Assembly (NCBI GenBank): GCA_016713425.1
Contig: JADJPE010000005.1
Location: forward strand, 6,050,501 to 6,114,500
Length of the DNA: 64,000 bases
Direction of reading: 5' to 3'
Source: Deltaproteobacteria bacterium
GTDB lineage: Bacteria > Myxococcota > Kuafuiibacteriia > Kuafuiibacteriales > Kuafuiibacteriaceae
The position numbers and the translations under genes are program-made. Below the pieces are notes generated by a model. It was not told where the DNA came from. It ran no database searches and worked only from the letters and a program-made list of their open reading frames with translations. Position 1 is the first letter of the stretch, and each line of letters starts with the position of its first letter. Below, piece after piece: positions 25,841-34,600 of the stretch.

Positions 25841-26716
25841 TCACTCTGACTCGGTCTGCCTGCGAAGGGCATCCGACTGAGGCAGGCGAAGATCCCAAAT
25901 CAGACCCAGCCTCTCGAGCCCGAGGAGAAAAAGGTATCCAAGATCGAGCTCCCGGGACGTCAACCCGAGGCGCGCGGAGCGCGGGTGCTGGTGATGGTTG
26001 TTGTGCCATCCTTCGCCGAAGGAGATCAGCGCAAGCCACGCGACGTTTCCGCTCGTGTCCGCGGTGTCGAAGCGTCGCGTACCCATGACGTGAGCGACCG
26101 ATGCGCCGCACAGCGTCACGTGAAGGAGTATCGTCGTGCTCAGCACAAAGCCGATGATGAACGTGCTCCATCCTCCAAGCCCAAGCGTCAGCGCGGCAAC
26201 CACCGTTGGTGGAACAAGCCAGTTGCGATCGAGCCAAAGCAACTCTGGGTAATCGTTGAGGCTCCCTAGGTGCTTCGTCCGCGTCTCGTCCCATCGCGGA
26301 CAGAAGAGCCAGCCCACATGGCTGAACCAGAAGCCTCGGCGCGGCGAATGAACGTCCCGGTCGGTGTCAGGAAACCGATGATGCACCCAGTGGACTGAGG
26401 CGAACCAAAGCGGGCTTCTCAACCCGGACGTCGTACCAAGACAGGCCATGATGAACTGAAAAACGCGTGATGTTCGAAACGCACGATGACAGAAGTAACG
26501 ATGAGTGAACGCCGCAAAGAACAGCATCCTCACCGCAAAAAGGACGAAACAGACGAGCCAGTCGAGGAGTGAAACCGGAAGCCAAAAGGCCGCCAGGGGC
26601 AGCAGGTGCACGAGGATAAAGGGCACGGCGCGCAGCGACCACCGCGGCCGCAGTTGATGCGCGGGCACCTCGAGGGTGTCACTTCCTTCTGCGCTATACA
26701 GAGAGCCTTCCATCAT
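25841..26716 (-). CDS. Membrane fatty acid desaturase (acyl-CoA/acyl-lipid type)
   Basis: About 291 residues from ATG 26716; a TTG 29 codons upstream is less likely. The three histidine boxes of the desaturase family are present in order: HRYFCH (72-77), HWVHH (109-113) and HNNHH (238-242), which together hold the di-iron centre. Four hydrophobic segments flank them (VPFILVHLLPLAAFWLPVSL, LLDWLVCFVLFAVRMLFF, VVAALTLGLGGW, FIIGFVLSTTILLHVTL). The spacing and GEGWHNNHHQHP match the delta-9 stearoyl-CoA desaturase/DesC type. The product double bonds would be substrates for the CFA-type enzymes encoded elsewhere in the window. It is divergent from the acyltransferase gene. Confidence 0.9.
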   Translation of the reverse strand: MMEGSLYSAEGSDTLEVPAHQLRPRWSLRAVPFILVHLLPLAAFWLPVSLLDWLVCFVLFAVRMLFFAAFTHRYFCHRAFRTSRVFQFIMACLGTTSGLRSPLWFASVHWVHHRFPDTDRDVHSPRRGFWFSHVGWLFCPRWDETRTKHLGSLNDYPELLWLDRNWLVPPTVVAALTLGLGGWSTFIIGFVLSTTILLHVTLCGASVAHVMGTRRFDTADTSGNVAWLALISFGEGWHNNHHQHPRSARLGLTSRELDLGYLFLLGLERLGLIWDLRLPQSDALRRQTESE

Positions 26717-26993
26717 TTCAGCCCGGGGCCTGGACCTGAGCGTGCGAGATTGCGCACGAAGTTTCCACCGGAGGTCGACGTATGTTTCGAGGCGTGCAAC
26801 CAAAGGTCGCGGTCAACGCGTCCGATTGAAGATCGCTTCACCTGCCACCGAGGTCAGCCGAAGACCCTCCGTACGCGTCCACCGACTCCTTTCCGTTCGC
26901 CTGACGCCGCTTCGGGAACCGACCTTATGCCGGTTCCGGAACAGACCTATGACCGATACGAGAGACAGCCTGGTCGACTACAACCCAGGCTAG

Positions 26994-28655
26994 GTGAACG
27001 CCGAACGAACGGCCGAACGAACGGCCGAACGAACCGCCGAACGAACCGCCGAACGAACGAGAGTTCGTGGCCACGGTCCAAGGTACGAGGATCTCGACGC
27101 GCTTCGGGCGATGGCGATGATCCTCGGCATCTTCTTTCATGCGGCCCTATCGTTCGTCGCGAGAGATCTGGGTTGGGCTGCGGTCGACGTCGAAAGATCT
27201 TCGATGGTCGATCCGCTCGTCTGGACCTCACATGCGTTCCGAATGCATCTCTTCTTCCTTCTCGCGGGATTTTTCGCGCGCATGATCCGAGAGCGGCGCG
27301 GCACCCGAGGATTCATCATCGATCGGTGGCATCGAATTGGGCGGGTCTTGCTCATCGGAAGCTTCACGCTCTCGCCCGTCGTCATGCTCGCTTGGGTCGT
27401 GGGGCGTCCATCGACGATGCCCAGAGAGGAGGGACTTTTCTCCGCGTTCATCGAGGCATGGGTGCCTGCGCACCTCTGGTTCCTCGCCTACCTCCTGTGC
27501 ATGTACGCGCTCGTTCTTTCCTTTCGAAGCCTTCTGTTACGCCTGGGAGCAACGCTCCAGCGTGTGCGAGTGCGTGCGCGTGTGCGTAAGCATCTGCGTG
27601 TTCTCGCCCGCCTGCCGACGCGTGCTCGCTCCTCCCGCCCCCCACGCCCCCACGCCACGCGCGGTCCCCGTCGTCCGAGGGCTGAGGCCGTCGATCGTGT
27701 GTTTGCTTGGGCGACCACGACCGCGCCGGGAACGATCGCGCTCATCTTGTTGACCGCGGCGATGGCCAAGCTCACGACCCCGGAGCCGCCGGCGACGCCG
27801 CGGGCCTCGACCGTCGCTCGATCCGCCCACCACCTCGGAGCAGCATCCATTCTTTCACCGCTGGAGCTTCGGGCGGCATCAGCAGCGTCAGAAGCATCGC
27901 CAGCGTCGTTAGCATCAGCGGCATCAGCAGCGTCAGCATCAGCAGCGTCAGCATCAGCATCGCCCGCATCAGCATCGCCCGCATCAGCATCGCCAGCATC
28001 AGCATCGTCAGCATCAGCATCGTCAGCAGCATCGGAAGCAGCGTCGTTAGAATCGGCACCAGCGTCGACTCCAGCCCGCCGCGAACCGACGGAGAGCGCC
28101 CGCCCAAAATCTACGGACGAAGGGCGGGTCGATGGCCCCGAACGAAGCTTCATCCCGCGTCCCCAGCCGTTCTTGATCTACGGCCTCTTCTTCCTGGCTG
28201 GCTGGGCCCTCCATCGGCGCCCCGAGCTCCGTCATGCGTGGTCGCGTCGCGCACGCCTTCGTCTCGCGCTCGCCACGCTCACCGCGGCCACTGCGTTCGT
28301 CGTGTTCCGCGACGGGGTGGGCTCGCCGTGGCTCTCGTCCGGATGGATCGACCTCCTGCGAGCAACCTTTTCTTGGCTGATGACACTGGGTTTGATTGGC
28401 GCGTTTGCGACCCGCTTCGAACAAGCGCCGTGGGCAAGATTCTGGTCGGAGCGCGCCTACCTCTTCTACCTTCTCCACCTACCGATCGTCTTGCTTCTTC
28501 AGCGGTTGCTCGAGGCGCAACCATGGCCGGCGATCATGAAGTATCTTCTGATCGCAGGCGGCACGATGATCGCCCTCGAGGTCGCCTATCGTGCCTGGTC
28601 AGGTTCGCGACCGAAGACTTCGACCCGGTTCCTTCCCGAGCGTTTGGCCCGGTAG
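26994..28655 (+). CDS. Acyltransferase 3 / OpgC-like membrane protein with repeat insertions
   Basis: 553 residues from a GTG at 26994. The N-terminal helix LDALRAMAMILGIFFHAAL and then FRMHLFFLLAGFFARM, HLWFLAYLLCMYALVL, FLIYGLFFLAGWALH and ERAYLFYLLHLPIVLLLQ are the conserved helices of integral-membrane acyltransferases such as OpgC/MdoC and OafB, which acylate glucans or polysaccharides. Two peculiarities: the first 22 residues are five copies of Ala-Glu-Arg-Thr encoded by a 12-bp tandem repeat, and residues about 182-378 between the fourth helix and the rest are Arg-rich and Ala/Ser low complexity, encoded by 6-bp repeats. The last 70 bp overlap the convergent kinase gene. Confidence 0.75.
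   Translation: MNAERTAERTAERTAERTAERTRVRGHGPRYEDLDALRAMAMILGIFFHAALSFVARDLGWAAVDVERSSMVDPLVWTSHAFRMHLFFLLAGFFARMIRERRGTRGFIIDRWHRIGRVLLIGSFTLSPVVMLAWVVGRPSTMPREEGLFSAFIEAWVPAHLWFLAYLLCMYALVLSFRSLLLRLGATLQRVRVRARVRKHLRVLARLPTRARSSRPPRPHATRGPRRPRAEAVDRVFAWATTTAPGTIALILLTAAMAKLTTPEPPATPRASTVARSAHHLGAASILSPLELRAASAASEASPASLASAASAASASAASASASPASASPASASPASASSASASSAASEAASLESAPASTPARREPTESARPKSTDEGRVDGPERSFIPRPQPFLIYGLFFLAGWALHRRPELRHAWSRRARLRLALATLTAATAFVVFRDGVGSPWLSSGWIDLLRATFSWLMTLGLIGAFATRFEQAPWARFWSERAYLFYLLHLPIVLLLQRLLEAQPWPAIMKYLLIAGGTMIALEVAYRAWSGSRPKTSTRFLPERLAR
27001..27060 (+). repeat. 12-bp tandem repeat, five copies
   Basis: Five near-identical copies of CCGAACGAACGG, in frame at the 5' end of the acyltransferase gene. 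A change in copy number would add or remove four residues without breaking the frame. Confidence 0.9.
27873..28035 (+). repeat. Imperfect 6-bp repeat tract (GCATCA/GCATCG/GCGTCA)
   Basis: About 25 hexamers coding alternating Ala and Ser inside the acyltransferase gene. The run length and purity suggest slippage-driven expansion. Confidence 0.8.
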
Positions 28656-31600
28656 AGCGCCTCATCCGCACGTTCCAAGAGCCGTCGGGCATCCTTCGGC
28701 GCCGCCACATCGGCCGTGCCTCGCGCGCCGGGTACGGATGACTCGAAATCCTCCGGGCCGTGGGCCGCCAACCCGATGCTGACCGTCACTGAGATTGCGC
28801 CACGGCTCGTCTCGAATGGTCTGTCGGCGATCGCCCGCCGGAGGCGCTCCGCGATCACAAGATCTACGCGCCCGGCTGTAGCATCCCAGGATGTGCCACC
28901 TTCGACCAGCACCAGGCAGAACTCCTCCCCTCCGAATCGTCCGAGAATATCTGTCTCGCGGATCTCTGCCCTGAGTCTCCGCGCCGTCTCGACCAGCACT
29001 TCGTCGCCCACGGCGTGCCCGTACGTATCGTTGATGCGCTTGAAATGATCGACGTCCGACATCAGCACCGAGAGACGCCTCGCCTCCCGCCTTGCAACCG
29101 CAAACTCACGGTCGGCAAGCAGGAAGAAATGCCTGCGCGTCAAGAGTCCCGTCAACGAATCGGTCGTGGCCTGGGCGCGAACCTCTTCGAAAAGGCGCGC
29201 ATTTTCGACCGCGATCGCCGCATGTCCGGCGAACATGGATGCCATCGAAATTCGGTTCGAGTCGGCATGCCCGGGATCATCCACCTGCAGCGTCAAGAGG
29301 CCCAAGACCTCGTCGCGAACGACCAGAGGTATCGAAAGAACCACGTCGCCGTGATCGATGAGACCGGCATAGGGATACGGAAAACGCTTTCGAAGAACGC
29401 TCGGCTTCTGGTTCCGCTCGAGATCTCCGCTCTCTTCGCATTCTTCGAACCCAACTTCCCGCCCCGGGTCGATCGACTCCGCCGCGAAACCTCGATGAGA
29501 CGCGATCGAAAGCGTAGCACCTCGAGTTAGGAAGAGGACGGCACGCCGATAGGACACAACGTGCGTCATGTTGTCCAAAATGCTTTCGAGCACCTCCCGG
29601 AGCTCGAGTGATGACCCGAGCGAAGAGATCACGGCGCCGAGATGTTCGGCCAGCTTCCGCTGCGCCCGTTCGGCCTCCACTTCAGCCTCGAGGCGCGCAG
29701 TGCGCGCGGTCTCGATCGCGATGGCCACGTGATTCGCGATCGCGGAAAACACGCCGACGTCGTCCTCGGTGAACATCCCGCGCGCCAACGTGTTGTCCGC
29801 GTAGACGACGCCCATGAGGCGATCCCGCAACATCAGAGGCGCTGCGACGACGCTCCTCAGATCGTGGAGGACAACGCTCTCCGAGACATCCCGAACGCGA
29901 CCATCGATGCCACCGATGACGACCGCCTGGCGTGTTCGGACGACGTCCGAAAGAACTGATCGGCTGTATGCGGAGCCCATAACGACATCGGTTCCCTGGT
30001 TCGTTCGCCCCGCCGAGAACCGTATCTCGACGGCCTCTTCGCTCTCGTCCTTTGCGTCGTTGCCGCCGCTGGCGTTTCTGCCATCGCCGGCGTCGCTGGC
30101 GTTTCTTCCACCGCCGGCGTCGCTGGCGTCGCTGCCATCGCCGGCGCTGCTGGCGTCGCTGCCATCGCCGGCGTTGCTGACGTCGCTGCCGCCGCGGCCG
30201 TCACTGCCGCCGTTGGCATGGTTCCGGTCAGACGACTCGTCGACCAGAAAGAGCAGCGCTCGCTCCGCGCCCAAGAGCTGCACAATCTTGTCGAGCACGA
30301 CGCGGGCCTGGCGCGCTGGGTCGAGGATCATCGTTGAGGCTAGGCTCACCTGAAGAAGAGCCGACAAACTCCGGGATGTTTGAAGTTCGCTCGCGCTCGC
30401 GACACTCGCCGTCCGGACTTCGCTCTGGGGTGGACGAGTTGCAGAGACCGACGGGCGCGCCTTCGAGACCCCTGAGCGCCTCTCCCAAGCCGCTACACGA
30501 TGAGCAACCGCGAAGTCGCGCGCGATCGCCTCGAGTCGCGTTGCCGCCGCAGAAGGTCCGACGGCCCTCCTTATCTGCGCCCTGAGGAGCGCCATCTCGA
30601 ACAAGACCCACGGGTTGTCTTGGGCCTCAGCCAACGCCTGCGCCTCAGTCATCCGTCGGACACAGCGCCGCACGTTTCCGTCGAGGTAAAGCCTCTTCGC
30701 TTCGCCGGCCGCTACGTGCGCACGAATGGTCGGATGGCGTGCCCCCAATTTCAGCCGGGCCAAGGCCGCCCGATACTGAGTTCTAGACTGGCGCCTGGCG
30801 TCGGGTGTCGCCGCAGACTCCATCTGCTGGAGGCGAATCCATAGCTCCGCCACGGGAAAGACGTGCAGCTGATGAACCGCCCGAAGCTTTGGACGCTCCG
30901 CGAGAAATGCAGCAAGGAGGCGATCGATGGTTTCCGGCGCGGCCCCAGAATAAAGCCGATGCATCGCGACCAATCCAACGAACAGGCCGTTGAAGAACGG
31001 GCCCGCCGCCGTGTATCGGCGCCATGCGCCCTCCACCTCCTCGATCGAGAAGCGACCGCGGAGGTCCAATGCCGCCTGGCCGGCCAGAGTCATCACATCG
31101 AGGAGCAGATCTGAGGGTCGAGCTTCAACCCGTGACACGCGCTTCTCATCGGATTGACGGGGCATGCCTCGCTCAGCCACCGCACGTTCGACCAGACCGA
31201 GGGCCTCGCTGAAAAGGCCGCGCATCATGAGATTCGGAATGAGCGTTCCGAGGCAAGACTCGCTGTAGTACGCCTCCATCCACTTGCGATAGGTGTTCAA
31301 CGTCTGCTGATGAGCTTCGGCCGCGAGAGCCGGCTTTCCTTCGTATTCCAGGACGTAGCCAGCAAAGAGGTTCGCGCGCCCCATCGTCGCCGGATCCCCG
31401 AGCTCGTTGGCCACGGCGCGCGCTCGCCCCAGAAAGCGATGAGCGACCCGCCGAAGCCCAAAGACAGCCGCCATCGACGCGGTCGCACCGAAGAGTCCCA
31501 CTTGCGCCCGCGAGGGGCCGAGACGCCGTGCAAACCGATACGAAGCAAACGGCGCCTGGAGCATGCCTAGGGGATGAGACTGGTAGAACTCGATAAACCC

Positions 31601-34258
31601 CGCATGTTCGTGACACTCGACGAGCATCTCGGTGCGAGCCATCGCAGGGCTGTCGTGCCGTTCAATGGGAGGCAAAGGAAAGACGACCCGCAGGAGCCAA
31701 ACCAGAAGGGTCCTCGCGGCGCGCGCCACGGTCGGGTCGATGTATGGCTCGCCGAGTGCCGCCAGCGCATCCGCGGCGTGCTGCTTAGATAAGGCTGTAT
31801 CCTTGATGCGAAGCTTCGCGAGTTCCATCGACGTGCGCGCTCGAAGGTCGGCATCGCGGGTGCTCGCGAGGACGCGTTCGAAACATTGGGCGGCTTCTTC
31901 ACTCTTCCAGGCCGCGACGCACAAGAGGCCACGATCGAAAAAGTATTCCGCGGGCACTTCGAGCTTCCCGGCGGCCAACTCCGCCATGGATTCCGCGGAC
32001 GCGAAGAAGGCGTAAGCCTGATCGAATGCGTAAGAACGCTGCGCGGCCTTCGCCGCTCTCCAGTTCGCGAGGAAGGCCCGGTCCGCGAGATCAGAGGACT
32101 GAGCCAACGTGAAATGGTGGGCCACGTCGTAGACCCATTCGTCCCTCGAGGCCACGTTCGGCGAAGAACCGGCGGAATCGAGGCAAAGCGCGATCGCGCG
32201 GTGAAGGGCAATGCGCTCGGCGACGGTGAGCGTTGAGAGGACAGCTTCGCGAAGGCGGTCGTGAACGAACGCATAACGCAGGCCACTCAGGCGTTCGATG
32301 ACACCGCCCGATAGAGCCGCCTGCAGTCCGCCATCCACGTCGAGATCGCCCGGCGTCACGATCAAACGCAACGTGTCGAGACTGAACCTCGACCCGAGCA
32401 TCGCGGCCACCGCCAATATCGACAGGACGTCGCGACCGAATCCGAGCAGCCGATCGGTGACGACGTTCATAATGTGGTCGGGAAGCTCGATCTGCTCGAG
32501 ACCGGTGTCCGTCAGGACCCAACGTCCCCAGCTGTACCGAATGCACCCGGTGTCGACGAGTGCTTGGAGATATTCGAGAATCGCGAGCGCGTTTCCTTCG
32601 CTGCGCACACGCAAGCGATCGACGATGTCGGACGTAATCTCTTGAGTAGAGAGATAGCTCTTGATCAGGTGATGGGTCGACTCCGAATCCAGGTGGCCGA
32701 CCTGCATCTCGAGGGCGAGGCTCTTCGGGACACTCGCGCGAAACTTCTGAATTCCCGCCTCGCTGTCCCCACCCGTTCGGGCGGTCCCGAGCAACAAGAG
32801 GCGCGCGGTTGGGATCTCGGAGTCCAGTCGCGCGAGTACGCCCAAAGTCGCGTCGTCGAGCCACTGGGCGTCGTCGACGACAAGGACGAGGGCACGAAGA
32901 TCTCTCGCAAGCCCCGAAAAGAGCTGAACGAGCGAAGCGTTCATTTGCTCCGAAGTCTGGATCTCGTCGAGATCCGCGCGGATGCCGGGTAGGATCCGAG
33001 CAAACTCCGGGACCAGCCGCCGAAGATAGACGCCGCCGAGACCGACCGCCGCAATGACCCGCGCGCGCAGCCCATCCGCCCCGCCCTCAACGCCCAAGGC
33101 CCAGACCTGGCCCAGGAGATCGCTGAGGAGCTGTCGCGCGCCCGCAAAGGGGAGAGGATCGAGCGCCGTACACTTCGCCGTGAGGACACACGCCCCCTCG
33201 GTCTCAGCGCCGCGCATGACCTCGCGCGCAAGCCTGCTCTTGCCGCACCCCGCGGGCCCCGCAACCAAGACCGCCGAGCCGCGCCCCTCGCGCGCGAAGT
33301 CCCAAGCTTCCAGAAGCCGGTGGACCTGGACTCGGCGCCCGGCGAGAGGAAGGTCTCCCGACCCTGTGGTTCCGTGGTGTCGCGGCCGCCTGACGCCGCC
33401 ACGCGGGGTCAAGTCGAAGGCGGAGCCCGCGTCGCGGGCCAAGTCGTGCACGAGCTCGGCGGACGATTGATAACGATCGTCTGGATCCTTGGCAAGAAGG
33501 CGCATGATCGTCTGCGACAGCGTCTCAGAAACCGACGCCCGAAGGTGGTTGGGCGCGGTGGGTATCATGGTCGCGTGCATACGCAGCAGGTCGTCGGCCG
33601 CGTCGCTTTGAAACGGAAGGTGCCCAACCGCCATCTCGTAGAGCAGGACCCCGAGGGAATAGAGGTCCGACCGCGCGTCCACCGGGCGCTTCAGCACGCG
33701 AAGTTGTTCGGGCGACGCATGCGTGAGGGTGCCAAAGGCGCTCTCTGTTTCTTCGCCCCCCTGAGTGCGAACGGATAATCCGAAGTCTATGATCTTCGGC
33801 CGTCCCTCGTGGTCGATGAGGATGTTGCCTGGCTTGATGTCTCCATGAACGAGTCCACCGCGATGCACCACGCCAAGCGCATCCGCGATCTCGGTGCCCA
33901 TGCTCCGGACCTCGGCGTCGGTCAGCGACTTCCGTGCGAGAAGAGCGCCGAGCGTCTCGCCTTCCACGTACTCCATGACGATGTAGATTCGCCCGTTCAG
34001 TTCGTCGACGGTCCGAATCGCACAGAGCGATGGGTGTCGAAGACGCGCCAGCGTCGCCGCTTCGCGCCAAGCTCGCCGCCGCATCTCGGGCGTTGGCGCT
34101 GCCGCCTTCTGAATTTTGAGCGCCACGTCCTCTCGTCCGCGTCGCGCGCGGTAGACGAAGCTCGAAGCGCCTTCTCCGATGAGGCCGAGGATCTCGAGTC
34201 CCGGGAGCTCAGCAAGACCGGAGAGGACGCTCGCTGGACTTTCGAGCATGGTGGCCAT
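28586..34258 (-). CDS. Ser/Thr kinase - AAA ATPase - GAF - GGDEF multidomain protein
   Basis: 1890 residues; ATG 34258 after GAGG. Order of parts: Ser/Thr kinase (about 20-275) with the Gly loop GEGASSFVYRAR, VALK48, HGDIKPGN (138-145, the usual HRD Arg replaced by Gly) and DFG (158-160); an AAA/STAND-type ATPase with Walker A GPAGCGKS (334-341) and LVVDDAQW; a long helical repeat region to about 1250; GAF-like domains at about 1310-1500 and 1530-1680; a GGDEF domain with DSLTGLLTRRHFF, SDVDHFKRINDTYGHAVGDE and GGEEF (1776-1780). It resembles cyanobacterial and myxobacterial PknB/AAA_16/GAF kinases but ends in a diguanylate cyclase in place of a histidine kinase. Phosphorylation and cyclic-di-GMP would be joined in one protein. 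A Gly/Asp/Ser/Asn repeat tract (about 1340-1408) interrupts the first GAF domain. Confidence 0.88.
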   Translation of the reverse strand: MATMLESPASVLSGLAELPGLEILGLIGEGASSFVYRARRGREDVALKIQKAAAPTPEMRRRAWREAATLARLRHPSLCAIRTVDELNGRIYIVMEYVEGETLGALLARKSLTDAEVRSMGTEIADALGVVHRGGLVHGDIKPGNILIDHEGRPKIIDFGLSVRTQGGEETESAFGTLTHASPEQLRVLKRPVDARSDLYSLGVLLYEMAVGHLPFQSDAADDLLRMHATMIPTAPNHLRASVSETLSQTIMRLLAKDPDDRYQSSAELVHDLARDAGSAFDLTPRGGVRRPRHHGTTGSGDLPLAGRRVQVHRLLEAWDFAREGRGSAVLVAGPAGCGKSRLAREVMRGAETEGACVLTAKCTALDPLPFAGARQLLSDLLGQVWALGVEGGADGLRARVIAAVGLGGVYLRRLVPEFARILPGIRADLDEIQTSEQMNASLVQLFSGLARDLRALVLVVDDAQWLDDATLGVLARLDSEIPTARLLLLGTARTGGDSEAGIQKFRASVPKSLALEMQVGHLDSESTHHLIKSYLSTQEITSDIVDRLRVRSEGNALAILEYLQALVDTGCIRYSWGRWVLTDTGLEQIELPDHIMNVVTDRLLGFGRDVLSILAVAAMLGSRFSLDTLRLIVTPGDLDVDGGLQAALSGGVIERLSGLRYAFVHDRLREAVLSTLTVAERIALHRAIALCLDSAGSSPNVASRDEWVYDVAHHFTLAQSSDLADRAFLANWRAAKAAQRSYAFDQAYAFFASAESMAELAAGKLEVPAEYFFDRGLLCVAAWKSEEAAQCFERVLASTRDADLRARTSMELAKLRIKDTALSKQHAADALAALGEPYIDPTVARAARTLLVWLLRVVFPLPPIERHDSPAMARTEMLVECHEHAGFIEFYQSHPLGMLQAPFASYRFARRLGPSRAQVGLFGATASMAAVFGLRRVAHRFLGRARAVANELGDPATMGRANLFAGYVLEYEGKPALAAEAHQQTLNTYRKWMEAYYSESCLGTLIPNLMMRGLFSEALGLVERAVAERGMPRQSDEKRVSRVEARPSDLLLDVMTLAGQAALDLRGRFSIEEVEGAWRRYTAAGPFFNGLFVGLVAMHRLYSGAAPETIDRLLAAFLAERPKLRAVHQLHVFPVAELWIRLQQMESAATPDARRQSRTQYRAALARLKLGARHPTIRAHVAAGEAKRLYLDGNVRRCVRRMTEAQALAEAQDNPWVLFEMALLRAQIRRAVGPSAAATRLEAIARDFAVAHRVAAWERRSGVSKARPSVSATRPPQSEVRTASVASASELQTSRSLSALLQVSLASTMILDPARQARVVLDKIVQLLGAERALLFLVDESSDRNHANGGSDGRGGSDVSNAGDGSDASSAGDGSDASDAGGGRNASDAGDGRNASGGNDAKDESEEAVEIRFSAGRTNQGTDVVMGSAYSRSVLSDVVRTRQAVVIGGIDGRVRDVSESVVLHDLRSVVAAPLMLRDRLMGVVYADNTLARGMFTEDDVGVFSAIANHVAIAIETARTARLEAEVEAERAQRKLAEHLGAVISSLGSSLELREVLESILDNMTHVVSYRRAVLFLTRGATLSIASHRGFAAESIDPGREVGFEECEESGDLERNQKPSVLRKRFPYPYAGLIDHGDVVLSIPLVVRDEVLGLLTLQVDDPGHADSNRISMASMFAGHAAIAVENARLFEEVRAQATTDSLTGLLTRRHFFLLADREFAVARREARRLSVLMSDVDHFKRINDTYGHAVGDEVLVETARRLRAEIRETDILGRFGGEEFCLVLVEGGTSWDATAGRVDLVIAERLRRAIADRPFETSRGAISVTVSIGLAAHGPEDFESSVPGARGTADVAAPKDARRLLERADEALYRAKRSGRNRVEVFGREPDQAR
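30057..30225 (-). repeat. In-frame tandem repeat inside the first GAF domain
   Basis: Units of about 24-30 bp built from GCTGGCGTCGCTGCCATCGCC-like blocks (18-mers and shorter shared), coding Gly-Asp-Gly-Ser-Asp-Ala-Ser units on the minus strand. Neighbouring copies are almost identical at DNA level, which points to recent expansion. Confidence 0.75.
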
Positions 34259-34600
34259 CGGGCGACCTCAAGCATTCCGCGGACCCGCGGTCTACACAAC
34301 CCGCGTCGACCCAGTCCATGCGGTCTGTTCCCCAAGCGGAGGTGGGTCTCGAAGCCACCTCGACGCAGGCTTCGGACATTCGTGAGCACCGGCCGTGACC
34401 CGCCCACATGTCCAGCGATCCTCACTCAAGGCCTTCAAGACTCAAGCCCTTCAAGACTCAAGACTCAAGACTCAAGGCGCGGCCACGTCAACGACACCGT
34501 GGGTGACGATTTGTCGGCGTACGACCGCCAGTCCCCAGCGAAGGACGACCAGACTGTGTGCGCAACCGAGGATGGAACATCGTTTGCTAGCTCCCGCACG
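34259..34600 (+). other. Intergenic region with short direct repeats
   Basis: About 340 bp between the divergent kinase and peroxidase genes. It contains tandem copies of an eight-base unit, ACTCAAGA, within 34430-34476 (TTCAAGACTCAAG occurs twice). No RNA gene or convincing promoter is visible. A GTG at 34556 with AAGGA ten bases upstream is an alternative start for the peroxidase gene. Confidence 0.5.

Noticed and set aside
33809..34600. Upstream extension of the peroxidase reading frame
   Set aside because: It is antisense to the kinase gene for most of its length and the signal peptide begins only after 34601.
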